DNA of 36,985 bases, from the IMG/VR virus record IMGVR_UViG_3300048839_000720, positions 1 to 36,985 of that record. One strand, 5' to 3'. Source of the stretch: a virus. Positions 8,849 through 16,918 of the stretch are shown in pieces. Every line of letters begins with the position of its first letter. The stretch's first letter is position 1. The notes below the pieces were generated by a model that ran no database searches, had not been told where the DNA came from, and saw only the letters and a program-made list of their open reading frames with translations. The position numbers and the translations under genes are program-made.

Positions 8849-10699
8849 TCACTCAGCCGCGATGGGCGGCTCGGCTGGCATCGCGCCGGGCATCGGCGCT
8901 TGCATCGGTGCGCCCATCGCCTCAGGCGCCGCGGGGCCCGCCGGCGTTGCCTCGACGGGTGGCTGTATCGCGGCCGCGATCTCGTCCTGCTTGGCCTTGA
9001 TCGCGTCGATGTAGGCGCGTAGCTCGAGGGCGAGCTCGTCAGGTAGCCCGTCCTCCAGCTCGCTGACGTAGCGCCGACGCGCGTAATCCGCGGCCACCGC
9101 GAGGTTCTGGTACACGTCGGGCCGGACGTTGAGCTCGCCGCCGAGGATGCGCGCCACCTGGGCCTGCGCGAGCCGCAGGTCTGCCGTGTGCAGGTCCTCG
9201 TAGGCCTCGAGGTCGGGCAGGCCGTGGAGCTGCAGCGCGAATTCTTGGGTAATCCAACCTTGCTGGACCAGCTCCTCGATGCGGTCGTAACGCGCGCCCG
9301 GCGTGGTCGGCAGCTGCGAGATCGGAAAGACCGCGATGCGCGCGTCGCCCTCGCTCAGCCTGAGCTCGCCCCAGCGTGACGTCTCGAGGAACTTCGCGCG
9401 CACGCTCGCCGCGACTTCGAAGCTCGGGTCTTCGTCGGCGATGTCGTCGAGCAGATCGACGAGGCACTCGTAGCAGCGCAAACAGTCCTGCTCGAACTGG
9501 CGGATGTTGCGCGAGTGCCGACGCGAAGCGATGTCGTCGACGGTCCGCATGCCGACGGCGCTCGACACGCCCGCGGGCTTTTCGCCCTGCACCTGGGCCT
9601 GCGAAATGCCCTTCTCCGACCACACTTGCTCGCGGATGCGGTCGATCTCGGCGACGAGGTCCTGGGGCGTCGCGTCGAACGTGAAGAACGTGGGCGGCTG
9701 GTCTCCGGCGTAGCGGATCACGCTCATCTCGAGGTTGTCGATGTCCTCCTCGGTGACCTCGGCCATGCCGTTCACGAACACCCTCGGCACGCTGCCGAGA
9801 TCCTGGCAGCGCTCGACGAACTTGATCAGGTTGTGGATCCGCGCCTGGGCGCCGCGCACCTCGTCCGCGAGTGAGCGCCCGAGGAAGCCGACTTGGCGCT
9901 TGGCCCAGCGAAAAAACGCGATCGGGAAACGCGGCCGCGTCCAGTCCTGCACGTGGAGCAGCGCCGTGTCGGTGCAGATCACGTGCAGCCCGTCGGTGGA
10001 CCGGCTCGAGCTCGGCAGGTGCCAGGCCTTCGCGACCGGCACCATGTCGCAACCCTCGTAGTAGCGCATGCCCGCGTCGATCAGCTCTTCGCGCGAAGCC
10101 GAGCGGCTCTTGCGGATGTCGGAGGCCTTCGACGGGTAGAGCGCTGCGAGCTGCTCTCGGTCGACGAGGAGCTTGCGCGTGAGCGTGCGCGGCGTGCCGC
10201 GGTAGGCCTCGATGGGGTCCCACGCGAGCTCGTTCGGGAGCACGCGCTCGGCCATGGGTCCGCCGCTGTCGGGGTTGCGAAGGAACTCGATGGCGCCGAT
10301 GGCCGTCGTGCACGCGTCGTCGTAGGCGTCGGCCATGAGCTCGAACAGCCCGAGCTCCACGCCCAGCGTCTGCAGCGTGCGCGTGCGCAGCTTGGCCCGT
10401 CGCTGCAGGTCCCAGTCGCCCGCCTTGACGACGGCCTGCGGAATGGGCCGATTCGCCGAGACGATCGAAAGCATCGTGTCGATCGTCGACGACACGAGGT
10501 TGTACCTCAGCCGCCCGTCGTCCCCGAGGTAGAGCCCGTCGCCCGTGATGTCCGGCGATCCGTTGCGCAGTGCCATGAGGTGCCGGCACTTGTCGCGGTA
10601 GTTGCGCTGCGTGTCGGTGAACGTGTCGATCGCCGCGAACACCGCGGCCGGGAGGTCGGCGCGCTTCTGCTCGTACCAGGCCTTCTCATGCTCGGTCAT
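8849..10699 (-). CDS. Portal protein
   Basis: The 616-aa product has the size and order expected for a podoviral portal. The N-terminal half is helix-rich, the central region includes a wing segment (RFPIAFFRWAKRQVGFLGRS), a long helical stem follows, and a Pro/Ala/Met-rich C-terminal tail is present (about 585-616). Portals form the dodecameric channel at the packaging vertex. It precedes the scaffold gene, and its ATG overlaps the preceding stop as ATGA (10,696-10,699). Confidence 0.8.
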   Translation of the reverse strand: MTEHEKAWYEQKRADLPAAVFAAIDTFTDTQRNYRDKCRHLMALRNGSPDITGDGLYLGDDGRLRYNLVSSTIDTMLSIVSANRPIPQAVVKAGDWDLQRRAKLRTRTLQTLGVELGLFELMADAYDDACTTAIGAIEFLRNPDSGGPMAERVLPNELAWDPIEAYRGTPRTLTRKLLVDREQLAALYPSKASDIRKSRSASREELIDAGMRYYEGCDMVPVAKAWHLPSSSRSTDGLHVICTDTALLHVQDWTRPRFPIAFFRWAKRQVGFLGRSLADEVRGAQARIHNLIKFVERCQDLGSVPRVFVNGMAEVTEEDIDNLEMSVIRYAGDQPPTFFTFDATPQDLVAEIDRIREQVWSEKGISQAQVQGEKPAGVSSAVGMRTVDDIASRRHSRNIRQFEQDCLRCYECLVDLLDDIADEDPSFEVAASVRAKFLETSRWGELRLSEGDARIAVFPISQLPTTPGARYDRIEELVQQGWITQEFALQLHGLPDLEAYEDLHTADLRLAQAQVARILGGELNVRPDVYQNLAVAADYARRRYVSELEDGLPDELALELRAYIDAIKAKQDEIAAAIQPPVEATPAGPAAPEAMGAPMQAPMPGAMPAEPPIAAE

Positions 10700-10953
10700 A
10701 CGCGCGACAACTCCTCGTCACGCTCGCGGCGCTCGCGCTCGGCGCGCTCGAGCTCGGCCTGCTGCTTGGCGATCGCGAGGTTCGGCGCGACTTTCACGCC
10801 GGGCACGAGCTTTGGCGTCATGAACGGCTTCGGCTGGCCGTGCGCGAACGTCGCCTCGTTAAGCGGAGTCTTGACGGTGACCGCGCCTAGCTCACGCAGC
10901 TTGCGGCACAGCTCGACGAACTCCTCGTGCTCTGGCGACACGCGCATCCCCAC
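10696..10953 (-). CDS. Small charged protein before the portal gene
   Basis: The 85-aa product can start at GTG 10,953 or at ATG 10,947. The C-terminal third is a charged helix (QQAELERAERERRERDEEL), probably a coiled coil. No family was recognised. Its stop is overlapped by the portal start. A role in terminase or portal assembly is possible only from position. Confidence 0.55.
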   Translation of the reverse strand: MGMRVSPEHEEFVELCRKLRELGAVTVKTPLNEATFAHGQPKPFMTPKLVPGVKVAPNLAIAKQQAELERAERERRERDEELSRV

Positions 10954-10983
10954 GGGTAGCGCACGGTCGCTCAGCGCTCACCG

Positions 10984-11012
10984 AGCTTACGCGGTCATGG
11001 GATGGCGCTCAA
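10984..11012 (-). promoter_or_regulatory. Weak candidate promoter before the portal operon
   Basis: The 65-base gap between the small terminase gene and the next gene holds TTGAGC and TAAGCT on the minus strand, separated by 17 bases. The matches to the sigma70 consensus are partial (4/6 and 3/6), so this is only a candidate. Confidence 0.25.
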
Positions 11013-11018
11013 AGCACC

Positions 11019-11642
11019 TTACCGTTCGCCTTCGCCTGGCACGTCAATCACGTCTGGCTCGAGCGCCACCTTTGCGAGCTCGTCCGTGCTGAGGCGCTCG
11101 AGCGCTTGGAGCTGAATGGGGCCGCCCTCCGGGCCGGACAGCTCTAGGCGCGTGGGCGCGTAGGTGCCTTGGATCTTGTCGAGCTGCTCGAGGGCCACGA
11201 GCCGCGCGTTGACGCTCGCCTTCACGTCGCGCGCAATCGCCGAGCGGATGTGCAGCCTCTCGAGGTACCCGCACACGAGCGGATCGGACTCGATCGCCTG
11301 GTAGAGCAGCCGCGAAATGAGCGGGTGCTTCTTGAGCTGGTAGCCAATGTCCGCGTGATGTTCCTTCGTCCCGGCGTAGCCCGCGAGCTCGGCGGCCTTG
11401 CCTGGGCGCCCGTTGGCCGCGCCCATGTACGCCGCGATCCACCGGCGCTGCTTCGGGGTGAGCGAGGACCAATCAGCGTGTGAGTCGCGCTCGATCTGCT
11501 CGGCTGACGCATCGAGCTCGAACATTGTCGGCGCGGGCGCGGGCACTGCAGCCTCTTTGCGCTTCGCAGCCGCCGCACGGAGGATCTTGCGCTTCTCCGG
11601 CGTGACGCGCTTCTTCCGTATCGGCTGAGGCCCACTCGACAA
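11019..11642 (-). CDS. terS: Terminase small subunit
   Basis: The 207-aa product has a basic N-terminus. At about residues 60-92 comes the terminase-2-type DNA-binding segment (LTPKQRRWIAAYM..., then GKAAELAGYAGTKEH), and a helical oligomerisation region follows. This subunit recognises packaging DNA and regulates the large subunit. The large subunit gene is not adjacent; it lies at 31.6-33.0 kb. The start is a TTG at 11,642 preceded by a GGGGT-type ribosome site; a later start is possible. Confidence 0.8.
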   Translation of the reverse strand: MSSGPQPIRKKRVTPEKRKILRAAAAKRKEAAVPAPAPTMFELDASAEQIERDSHADWSSLTPKQRRWIAAYMGAANGRPGKAAELAGYAGTKEHHADIGYQLKKHPLISRLLYQAIESDPLVCGYLERLHIRSAIARDVKASVNARLVALEQLDKIQGTYAPTRLELSGPEGGPIQLQALERLSTDELAKVALEPDVIDVPGEGER

Positions 11643-11645
11643 GCG

Positions 11646-12065
11646 CTACCCCAGCCATTCGGCGATCGTAAACCGCACGTTCGCAGACCACTCGCGCGCA
11701 CGATCGAAGTCGACGACCTTGCGGCGGAACAGCTCCTGCGCGTAGCGGAAATGGAGGTTCGCAATAGCTCCCGCCTCGCTCGGACCGGAAGCACTGAGCT
11801 TGCCGAGCTTCACGATCTCGCGATGGCCTACGTCGTCCTCGAGCGGCTGAGGGCTCACGTCCTCGAGCGTCTCGATCCACACCTGCCCATTCGCGAAGCG
11901 GCGCGCCACGCAGTAGTAGTGCTCGTTCTTGTCGTAGCGCTTCGGCCGGTCGGCGAGCTCGCGACGGTTGCGCTCGCCGACGTCCTCGATGTTGGCCGCG
12001 AGTGAGCGCACCATCTCATCGAGATTCACCCCGATGCGCGGACGATTGACGAATGGATCGCTCAT
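11646..12065 (-). CDS. Hypothetical protein upstream of terS
   Basis: The 139-aa product starts at ATG 12,065, overlapping the TGA of the GNAT gene (ATGA). It is a mixed alpha/beta sequence with a central motif KNEHYYCVARRFANGQVW and a C-terminal helix ending in EWLG. No family was recognised. Its place just before terS makes a virion assembly or packaging accessory role plausible but unsupported. Confidence 0.6.
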   Translation of the reverse strand: MSDPFVNRPRIGVNLDEMVRSLAANIEDVGERNRRELADRPKRYDKNEHYYCVARRFANGQVWIETLEDVSPQPLEDDVGHREIVKLGKLSASGPSEAGAIANLHFRYAQELFRRKVVDFDRAREWSANVRFTIAEWLG

Positions 12066-12739
12066 CCCGCGGCCTCCTTCGGATGGTCGAACTCCAGGCG
12101 TATCGAGGCGATGTTTTCGAACGGAACGAGCGCGCAAGTCTCGTAGTCTGGATGCACGAACACCACGGCGCGTTGCTCCGGGTCGTAAATAGCCTGCGTG
12201 CGATTGCTCGTCTCCCTGCGCCACAGGTTGACCTCGAAGCTGCCCGTCCCTGGAAGCATGACCGGCTCGCGAAACCTCACCATCAAAACGTCACCTGGCA
12301 TATCGACCACCCTTGCTAGCCGCACGTCGGTGCGGACCTGCCTCTGTTCGAGCCGTGGCGTCCACCGCGGATGCCACGACGCCGCGACCCAGCGACTCAC
12401 GCCGTGATGCGCGCAGGCGCACGCGACGAGCGCACGCGCGAGTCCCTGCCTGCGCCACGGTCCCTTCACGTTCACCCAGTGCACCGCGCACTCGTCGCCG
12501 GCGAGCTCGCTCGCCACGAAGCCACCGAGCCACCACGGCTCGCTGTCCGAGGTGAGCACATGCAGCGCCCAGCCCGGACGACGCGAGAGGGCCTCGATGC
12601 GCGCATGCTCGTAGCGGTGCCAGTCGTCCTTGCCGAGCGGGTCTGAGTGGCTCGGCCTCGCGTCCCACGCAGACCGGAGCCACGCCGAATACACGTACGG
12701 CGAGACCCTGTCTGCGAGCGTGACGCGATAGTCGAGCAA
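12062..12739 (-). CDS. GNAT-type acetyltransferase with an extra C-terminal domain
   Basis: The 225-aa product uses a TTG start at 12,739 with a good GGAGG site. Residues 1 to about 146 look like a GNAT fold: a CoA-binding block (VKGPWRRQGLARALVACA) follows a strand with WLGGFVASEL. Residues from about 147 onward (from an internal Met at 12,301) are a separate beta-rich piece of about 79 aa (MPGDVLMVRFREP...). An internal AAGGGTGG sits just before that Met. It may be a fusion of two genes, or the small domain may also be made separately. Substrate unknown. Confidence 0.65.
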   Translation of the reverse strand: MLDYRVTLADRVSPYVYSAWLRSAWDARPSHSDPLGKDDWHRYEHARIEALSRRPGWALHVLTSDSEPWWLGGFVASELAGDECAVHWVNVKGPWRRQGLARALVACACAHHGVSRWVAASWHPRWTPRLEQRQVRTDVRLARVVDMPGDVLMVRFREPVMLPGTGSFEVNLWRRETSNRTQAIYDPEQRAVVFVHPDYETCALVPFENIASIRLEFDHPKEAAG

Positions 12740-12742
12740 GCT

Positions 12743-12862
12743 CTACCTCCCCACCGCGTCGAGCCACTCGTCCACGTCGCCCCCGTCGAGCATCACTGCC
12801 GCGAGTAGGAGCACGATCGCGCACGCCGTCAGCCCGTCCGCGAATGCCTGTTTCACGTTCAC
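12743..12862 (-). CDS. Small single-span membrane protein
   Basis: The 39-aa ORF starts at GTG 12,862, overlapping the rusA-like stop (GTGA), and ends just before the TTG start of the GNAT gene. It holds one hydrophobic segment (LTACAIVLLLAAVMLDG) and an acidic C-terminus. The length and single span would fit a small membrane-active or regulatory protein; no family was recognised. Conserved stop/start spacing on both sides supports it as a real gene. Confidence 0.55.
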   Translation of the reverse strand: MNVKQAFADGLTACAIVLLLAAVMLDGGDVDEWLDAVGR

Positions 12863-13242
12863 GATCTCACCTCCTCCACCTCGACACGCACCGCGTAGGC
12901 CTTCGGCGCGCTCTTCTCCTGCGCGTACTGCCACTCGACGCGAGGGTCGCCGTCGTCCACCCCCAGCGCGTCCGCCACGCCGTCGCGCACGTGCTTGAGC
13001 GAGCCGCGAAGGTTGTCGTCGTCGAGCCGCCTGGGGGCGCACCTCACGAGCCTGACGACGCACGGCAGCTCGAAGCTGCCGAGCCCCCAGGCCTGCGCAG
13101 CCACGCGCACCGTTCCCCGCTCCTTCGCCGCACGCCTAGCCCGTGCTGACCAGTGCTCACGGCTGTTGAGCAGGCTCACCGTCCTCAGGGGCACCGCGAA
13201 GGCGGTAGCCCTCGCTGGGCTATCCCGTGCTGACGCGCTCAT
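12859..13242 (-). CDS. rusA: RusA-like Holliday junction resolvase
   Basis: The 127-aa product has the RusA size. The signature acidic block is at residues 73-77 (LDDDN), followed by the conserved helix LRGSLKHVRDGVADALG (78-94) and the second acidic pair (VDDGD, 95-99), where the metal-binding Asp residues lie. A beta-strand ending in RVEVEEVRS closes the fold. RusA enzymes cut Holliday and branched junctions, here probably resolving replication or recombination intermediates before packaging. Its ATG overlaps the previous TGA. Confidence 0.8.
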   Translation of the reverse strand: MSASARDSPARATAFAVPLRTVSLLNSREHWSARARRAAKERGTVRVAAQAWGLGSFELPCVVRLVRCAPRRLDDDNLRGSLKHVRDGVADALGVDDGDPRVEWQYAQEKSAPKAYAVRVEVEEVRS

Positions 13243-13448
13243 GACCTCCCCTTTCGCCCGCGAAGGAACGTGCTCGGCGCAAGCTCCCTGCGGGCCTGTA
13301 GAGCCAGCTCGTCGCCCGAGACGGCCTGCACCTCGTCCCGGTACGCCGCGAGGGCGTACGCGAGCTCCTCGACAGCCCCAGGCCCCAGCCCAAGGCGTTC
13401 CGAGAGTTCCCGAGCGAGCACACGCTCCCGTGCGAACGGCTCAGTCAT
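13239..13448 (-). CDS. Small hypothetical protein before rusA
   Basis: The 69-aa product starts at ATG 13,448 (a GTG lies directly before it). It is mostly helical (ARELSERLGLGPGAVEELAY) with a basic C-terminus (RGRKGRS). Stop/start overlap with the rusA-like gene shows co-translation. No family was recognised. Confidence 0.55.
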   Translation of the reverse strand: MTEPFARERVLARELSERLGLGPGAVEELAYALAAYRDEVQAVSGDELALQARRELAPSTFLRGRKGRS

Positions 13449-13522
13449 CACGCCTCACCCCCTCCCGGACCTGTCGACCCAGCGCGCGTGACCCGTAGAG
13501 CATCAGGCCTCGATCGCTTGCA

Positions 13523-13671
13523 GTTCCCAGTTCCCAGTTCCCGCAGTTCCCCGTTCCCAGGCCCTAGCAGGGAACAGTTCCCAGCCCCCTTATTGCCCCT
13601 TAGGGGGCAAAGGGGCGGGAACTGGCCCTGCCGCGACCAGTTCCGGGAACCGTTCCCATTTTTTTGGGAAC
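13523..13671. repeat. GTTCCC iteron-like array, candidate replication origin
   Basis: GTTCCC occurs at 13,523, 13,530, 13,537, 13,546, 13,553, 13,577 and 13,652. Its complement GGGAAC occurs at 13,570, 13,617, 13,645 and 13,666, giving eleven copies within 149 bases. The first three are exactly 7 bases apart, and one pair forms a dyad GTTCC-G-GGAAC at 13,640-13,650. The array is directly downstream of the primase-helicase gene, the largest gap in the leftward operon. Repeats with 7- and 9-base spacing would shift a reading frame, so they act as DNA. Initiator-binding iterons of an origin are the best reading; a recombination or regulatory site is the alternative. Confidence 0.65.
13593..13610. 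other. Perfect hairpin inside the iteron array
   Basis: TTGCCCC and GGGGCAA form a 7-bp perfect stem around a TTAG loop. It has no U-run after it, so it is not a standard terminator. A further 7-bp stem (GTTCCCA/TGGGAAC) with a T6 loop lies at 13,652-13,671. Both could be structural elements of an origin. Confidence 0.5.
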
Positions 13672-13676
13672 TACTT

Positions 13677-15632
13677 CTACCCATCTCCGACCGACCCTTC
13701 TCCCACAGTCAGACCACGGCCGGTGCGCTCGATACGTCCTTCGGCGATCAGGTCGTGATAGGCGGCAAGCACGTCTGCGCGCCGACCCTTCGTGATCCTG
13801 TGCACTGCGCCGAACGTCGTCAGGCCTGGCGTTTCCGCCACGGCCCTGAGCACGAGCTCACGCGTCGCCTGGGCGCGGGCGTGAGCCTTGGCAGAGAGCT
13901 TATCGAGACGTGCGCCGACCTCTGCCGGTGTCTGCACACGCAAGTACCCGCCGTGCTCGGTGTCTCGGACCAGCGTGACGGCGGAGCCACGCGGGGCGTA
14001 GTTACTTTTGGTTATCTCCAGGCTTACCGTGTCGTCCGAGAGCGGCTCGAGATTCGCGCACCATCTCACCCCGTCCGTCAGAGCACTGGCACCCCGAGCG
14101 CTGCTTGCGCTCGTCGAGGCACCGTCTGCACGCGACGTTTTGTTGGTGTGGTGTGCAATCAGGACCGCCGGATTTCCCGGTGTTTTCACGAGTGACTCTG
14201 CAACCTCAACGAAGCGGGTCGCCGCTGCGTTGTCCTTCTCCGTGTCGAGCCCCGCGAAGCGGGACAAAGGGTCGAGGATGATCAAGCGCCAACCGCCCTG
14301 CGCGGCCTCGAGGCGCTTCTTCAGGGCCTCGAGCATGGCAGTGGGCTGCAGCGTTGCGCCGAGGCCGTCCACGAGCGCTACCGAGCGTCCAGCGAGCGGC
14401 ATGGCCACGATGCTACTCGAAGCGAGCTCGATCTGAGCGTCGGTGAGCCGCATGGCTTGCGCGGCCTGGTACACGCGGCGCCCGATCTCCTCGGCGTCCT
14501 CCTCACCGAGCGCGATCAGCACGCGGCCCTGGTTCGCGACGCCGAAATAGTCGAGCCACTTGCGCCCCGTCGCGACACTGAGCGCGAGCTCCACGAGGAG
14601 CATGGTCTTGCCTACGCCGCCCGCCGAGATGAGCATCCCGACCTTGCCGAGCGGAAACACGCCCACGTTGCGGGCGCCGTTCGTCTCGTCGTCGGGCCGG
14701 TCGAGCAGCCAGCGCCTGGGCTGGGGTGGCGTCGTGAGCGCGCCCCACTCTCCGAGCGTGCGCCACACGTCGTCGAGCGGCTCAGGCGGCGGCTTAGCGG
14801 CCTCCAGCATGGCCGCGTGCACGAGCTCGGCGAAGCGCTCGGGGTCGCGCTGGTAGAGCGCCGAAGGGTCCTTCGCGGCGCCCGGCATCGGCAGCGCGTA
14901 GACCGGCACCTCCGACAGCTCCTGCACACGCTCGCGGATCGCCGCCGCGAAGCGCTCGCCCGCCTGGTCCGTCTCGCGCACCGCGAACACTGCGCGCACG
15001 CCCTCGAGGTGCTCGGACGTGAGCAGGCCCGTGGCCGTGGCGCCAGGGATGCCGAGCGCCGGGATGCCCGCGTAGAGCAGCGTCGCGGTGTCCGTCTCGC
15101 CCTCGCACACGACGAGGTAGCCCTCGGCTTGCGCGAGCTTGCCGCCGTCCGGCTCGTACGCGATCTGACTCGAGCCCTGGCCCCACTTCGACCCTTCCTT
15201 CGCGCTCAGAGCGACGCGAAGGCGTATGCGGTGCACGCCCCCGTCACGGCGCACGTAGGGGATCTCGACGAGGCTCCCATGCCGGTTCGTCGCCTCCCGC
15301 CAGCCGAGCGAGCGAAGGAACTCAACCGGGAGCTTTTTGTGCGCCGCGAGCTCGGCGAGGGTAAGGCTCGATGGCCCCTTTCGCGGACGCTCCTGGGCGC
15401 TCTCCGGCGGGAAAAGGTCGGTCATGCGCAAGCCCATCGCACTCACGATCGAGGCGACGTCGCAACCTGCGTGGCAGCGGAGCAGGACCTTACCCTCGTT
15501 GACGTCGATCCCGAGGCTCTGCTGCCTGTCCGGGTGCGCCGGGCACCGCGCGACCCACCCGCCATCGCTGCGCTTGACGCCCTTCAGGACGCCGAGCACG
15601 CGGGCGATTGGAGTCTCGTGCACCTCGGCCAT
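13677..15632 (-). CDS. Primase-helicase (CHC2 zinc, Toprim and RecA-like ATPase domains)
   Basis: The 651-aa product starts at ATG 15,632 in an ATGA overlap. A zinc site of CHC2 type is seen at Cys30, His33, Cys53 and Cys57. A Toprim-like domain follows at about 170-260 (LVVCEGETD, and RETDQAG where DxD is usual). The C-terminal half is a RepA/AAA_25-type hexameric helicase with Walker A AGGVGKT (337-343) and a Walker B-like LIILDPLSR. A small winged-helix-like tail ends the protein. It would prime and unwind phage DNA while the host supplies the polymerase, since no phage DNA polymerase is seen. The iteron array follows its stop. Confidence 0.85.
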   Translation of the reverse strand: MAEVHETPIARVLGVLKGVKRSDGGWVARCPAHPDRQQSLGIDVNEGKVLLRCHAGCDVASIVSAMGLRMTDLFPPESAQERPRKGPSSLTLAELAAHKKLPVEFLRSLGWREATNRHGSLVEIPYVRRDGGVHRIRLRVALSAKEGSKWGQGSSQIAYEPDGGKLAQAEGYLVVCEGETDTATLLYAGIPALGIPGATATGLLTSEHLEGVRAVFAVRETDQAGERFAAAIRERVQELSEVPVYALPMPGAAKDPSALYQRDPERFAELVHAAMLEAAKPPPEPLDDVWRTLGEWGALTTPPQPRRWLLDRPDDETNGARNVGVFPLGKVGMLISAGGVGKTMLLVELALSVATGRKWLDYFGVANQGRVLIALGEEDAEEIGRRVYQAAQAMRLTDAQIELASSSIVAMPLAGRSVALVDGLGATLQPTAMLEALKKRLEAAQGGWRLIILDPLSRFAGLDTEKDNAAATRFVEVAESLVKTPGNPAVLIAHHTNKTSRADGASTSASSARGASALTDGVRWCANLEPLSDDTVSLEITKSNYAPRGSAVTLVRDTEHGGYLRVQTPAEVGARLDKLSAKAHARAQATRELVLRAVAETPGLTTFGAVHRITKGRRADVLAAYHDLIAEGRIERTGRGLTVGEGSVGDG

Positions 15633-15982
15633 CACGGCTCGCCTCCGGGCTCGAGGAGCGCGCAGGAAGGGCACGTGATGCCCCGCTCGCCCGGTGTCCA
15701 CATGCACGTCTCGCCCGCCACGATCAGCCGCTGGCAGCGCTTGCAGCGCGCGTCGTAGCGCGACGTGATCTGCTTCGCGTCGCTCGGCTCAGGCGCCGTA
15801 GGCGGGCCCGCGAAGGGCACGAGGGCACAGAGCCGGTACTCGGGATGCTCCCCGCAGAAGGCCACGAGGTCCCGCGCTGCTCGAGCACACTCCACGTCGT
15901 CCGTGCGGACCGCCGCGAGCTCGAGCCGCTCACGGAGCGCTCGCGCTTGCTGGTCTGGACGATATGGAGCGCTCGGCAGCAT
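15632..15982 (-). CDS. Small zinc-binding protein upstream of the primase
   Basis: The 116-aa product starts at ATG 15,982. The C-terminal half carries a four-cysteine zinc site (CKRC and CPSC, with an extra Cys between), like a treble-clef knuckle. The N-terminal half is helical and charged. Its TGA overlaps the primase ATG, so the two are co-translated; a role as a primase partner or DNA-binding accessory is inference. Confidence 0.65.
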   Translation of the reverse strand: MLPSAPYRPDQQARALRERLELAAVRTDDVECARAARDLVAFCGEHPEYRLCALVPFAGPPTAPEPSDAKQITSRYDARCKRCQRLIVAGETCMWTPGERGITCPSCALLEPGGEP

Positions 15983-15983
15983 G

Positions 15984-16430
15984 TCAGTGCTCGCTCGGCT
16001 CCCCGTTGTCGTTGGCGACCGCTTCCGGTGCGGCACCGCGTCGCTTGTGGCTGCCGCCCTTGCGACGCTCGCTCGCGGCCACGTCTTCCCCGAACTCCAT
16101 CGCGCGCTGACGCTCGCTCGGGTGCATGCCCCGTGTCGAGACCACCTCGCCCGTGTCGACGCGAATGAGCTCGACCACCATGTCGCCGTAGACCGGGCGC
16201 TCGTAGCACTCCACAGGGCGCAGCTCCGTGCCCGTCTTGAGCTCGTACGCGAGCTGGCGCGCGTGCTCCTGCTTGCGCTTGATCTTTGAGCTGTACTCGC
16301 TCGTCGCAGTCTTTTTCTGGTCCTCGAGATCCTGAATCTCGTGCATGTCCGCGACGAGTTGCTCGGCCTTCAGGGCCTTTTCTGCGGCCGTGAGCCGCAC
16401 CGGGAGGTCGTTGACTGACGTGATCTTCAT
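15984..16430 (-). CDS. Coiled-coil hypothetical protein of the replication module
   Basis: The 148-aa product starts at ATG 16,430, overlapping the TGA of the upstream gene. Residues about 10-70 form a charged coiled coil (LTAAEKALKAEQLVADMHEI). A short beta segment follows (ERPVYGDMVVELIRVDTGEV) and then a basic tail. The same plan is seen in many small phage early proteins of unknown role. No catalytic motif is seen. Confidence 0.65.
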   Translation of the reverse strand: MKITSVNDLPVRLTAAEKALKAEQLVADMHEIQDLEDQKKTATSEYSSKIKRKQEHARQLAYELKTGTELRPVECYERPVYGDMVVELIRVDTGEVVSTRGMHPSERQRAMEFGEDVAASERRKGGSHKRRGAAPEAVANDNGEPSEH

Positions 16431-16918
16431 GGTGCCCCTTTCGTACGCCCGAACGTGTTGCGCGTGCCCCCGCAGTCGACCTCGACGAGCCAACTGGGGT
16501 GGGCATCGGACGTGCCTCGCCAGTGCGTGGCAGACGGGCACGGGTCCTTGACGCGCCCCTCGAGCCACGCATCGACGAGCATGCGCGCCTCGCGAATCTG
16601 CCGCGCACGCAGCGGGTGCAGCTCCTCGAGCGAGAGCGTGTGGATGCGCTCCGCGCGCTCGTTCGGCAGCTTGAGCGTCGCCGAGTAGACGATCACCGAG
16701 GCCACCGGCGCACCCGTGACCTGCCGGCGATGCTCGAGCGTCCAAAGGATCGCCGCACAGTCCGCCTGCGAGCCGTCCGCTTCCGCGACGCACACCCGCG
16801 CGAGCGTGTCCGCGTGCGCCGCCCAGCCGTCCCCAGGCCGCGCCTCGGCGCCGTGCACCCCGAGCGTCAGCGCGCTGCAGAGGACCCCTACGCCCGCGAG
16901 TCTGCGCCAGTCGATCAC
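16427..16918 (-). CDS. Secreted protein resembling cell-wall hydrolases (SleB-like)
   Basis: The 163-aa product starts at GTG 16,918 in a GTGA overlap. Residues 1-24 are a typical Sec signal peptide: RR, then a hydrophobic run ending in an AEA cleavage site. The mature part has a short helical block with Glu (VCVAEADGSQADCAAILW). Its C-terminus (DPCPSATHW, then CGGTRNTF) resembles the DP-x-GA-xHF/W and NTFY blocks of SleB-type wall hydrolases. It lies in the early leftward operon, away from the lysis cassette. A periplasmic wall-modifying enzyme is inferred; it could be inactive. Confidence 0.55.
   Translation of the reverse strand: MIDWRRLAGVGVLCSALTLGVHGAEARPGDGWAAHADTLARVCVAEADGSQADCAAILWTLEHRRQVTGAPVASVIVYSATLKLPNERAERIHTLSLEELHPLRARQIREARMLVDAWLEGRVKDPCPSATHWRGTSDAHPSWLVEVDCGGTRNTFGRTKGAP

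Noticed and set aside
9893-11092. Long plus-strand frames opposite portal, capsid, primase and Sak4-like genes
   Set aside because: They are antisense shadows typical of GC-rich DNA: Arg/His/Val-rich, without ribosome sites, and opposite genes with recognisable domains (also at 6,572-7,819, 14,457-15,758 and 21,886-23,145).
13448-13684. 78-aa minus-strand ORF over the GTTCCC array
   Set aside because: It has neat overlaps with both neighbours, but its sequence is dictated by repeats whose 7- and 9-base spacing shifts frame, and it lacks a ribosome site. A DNA-level function fits better. Protein evidence would reverse this.
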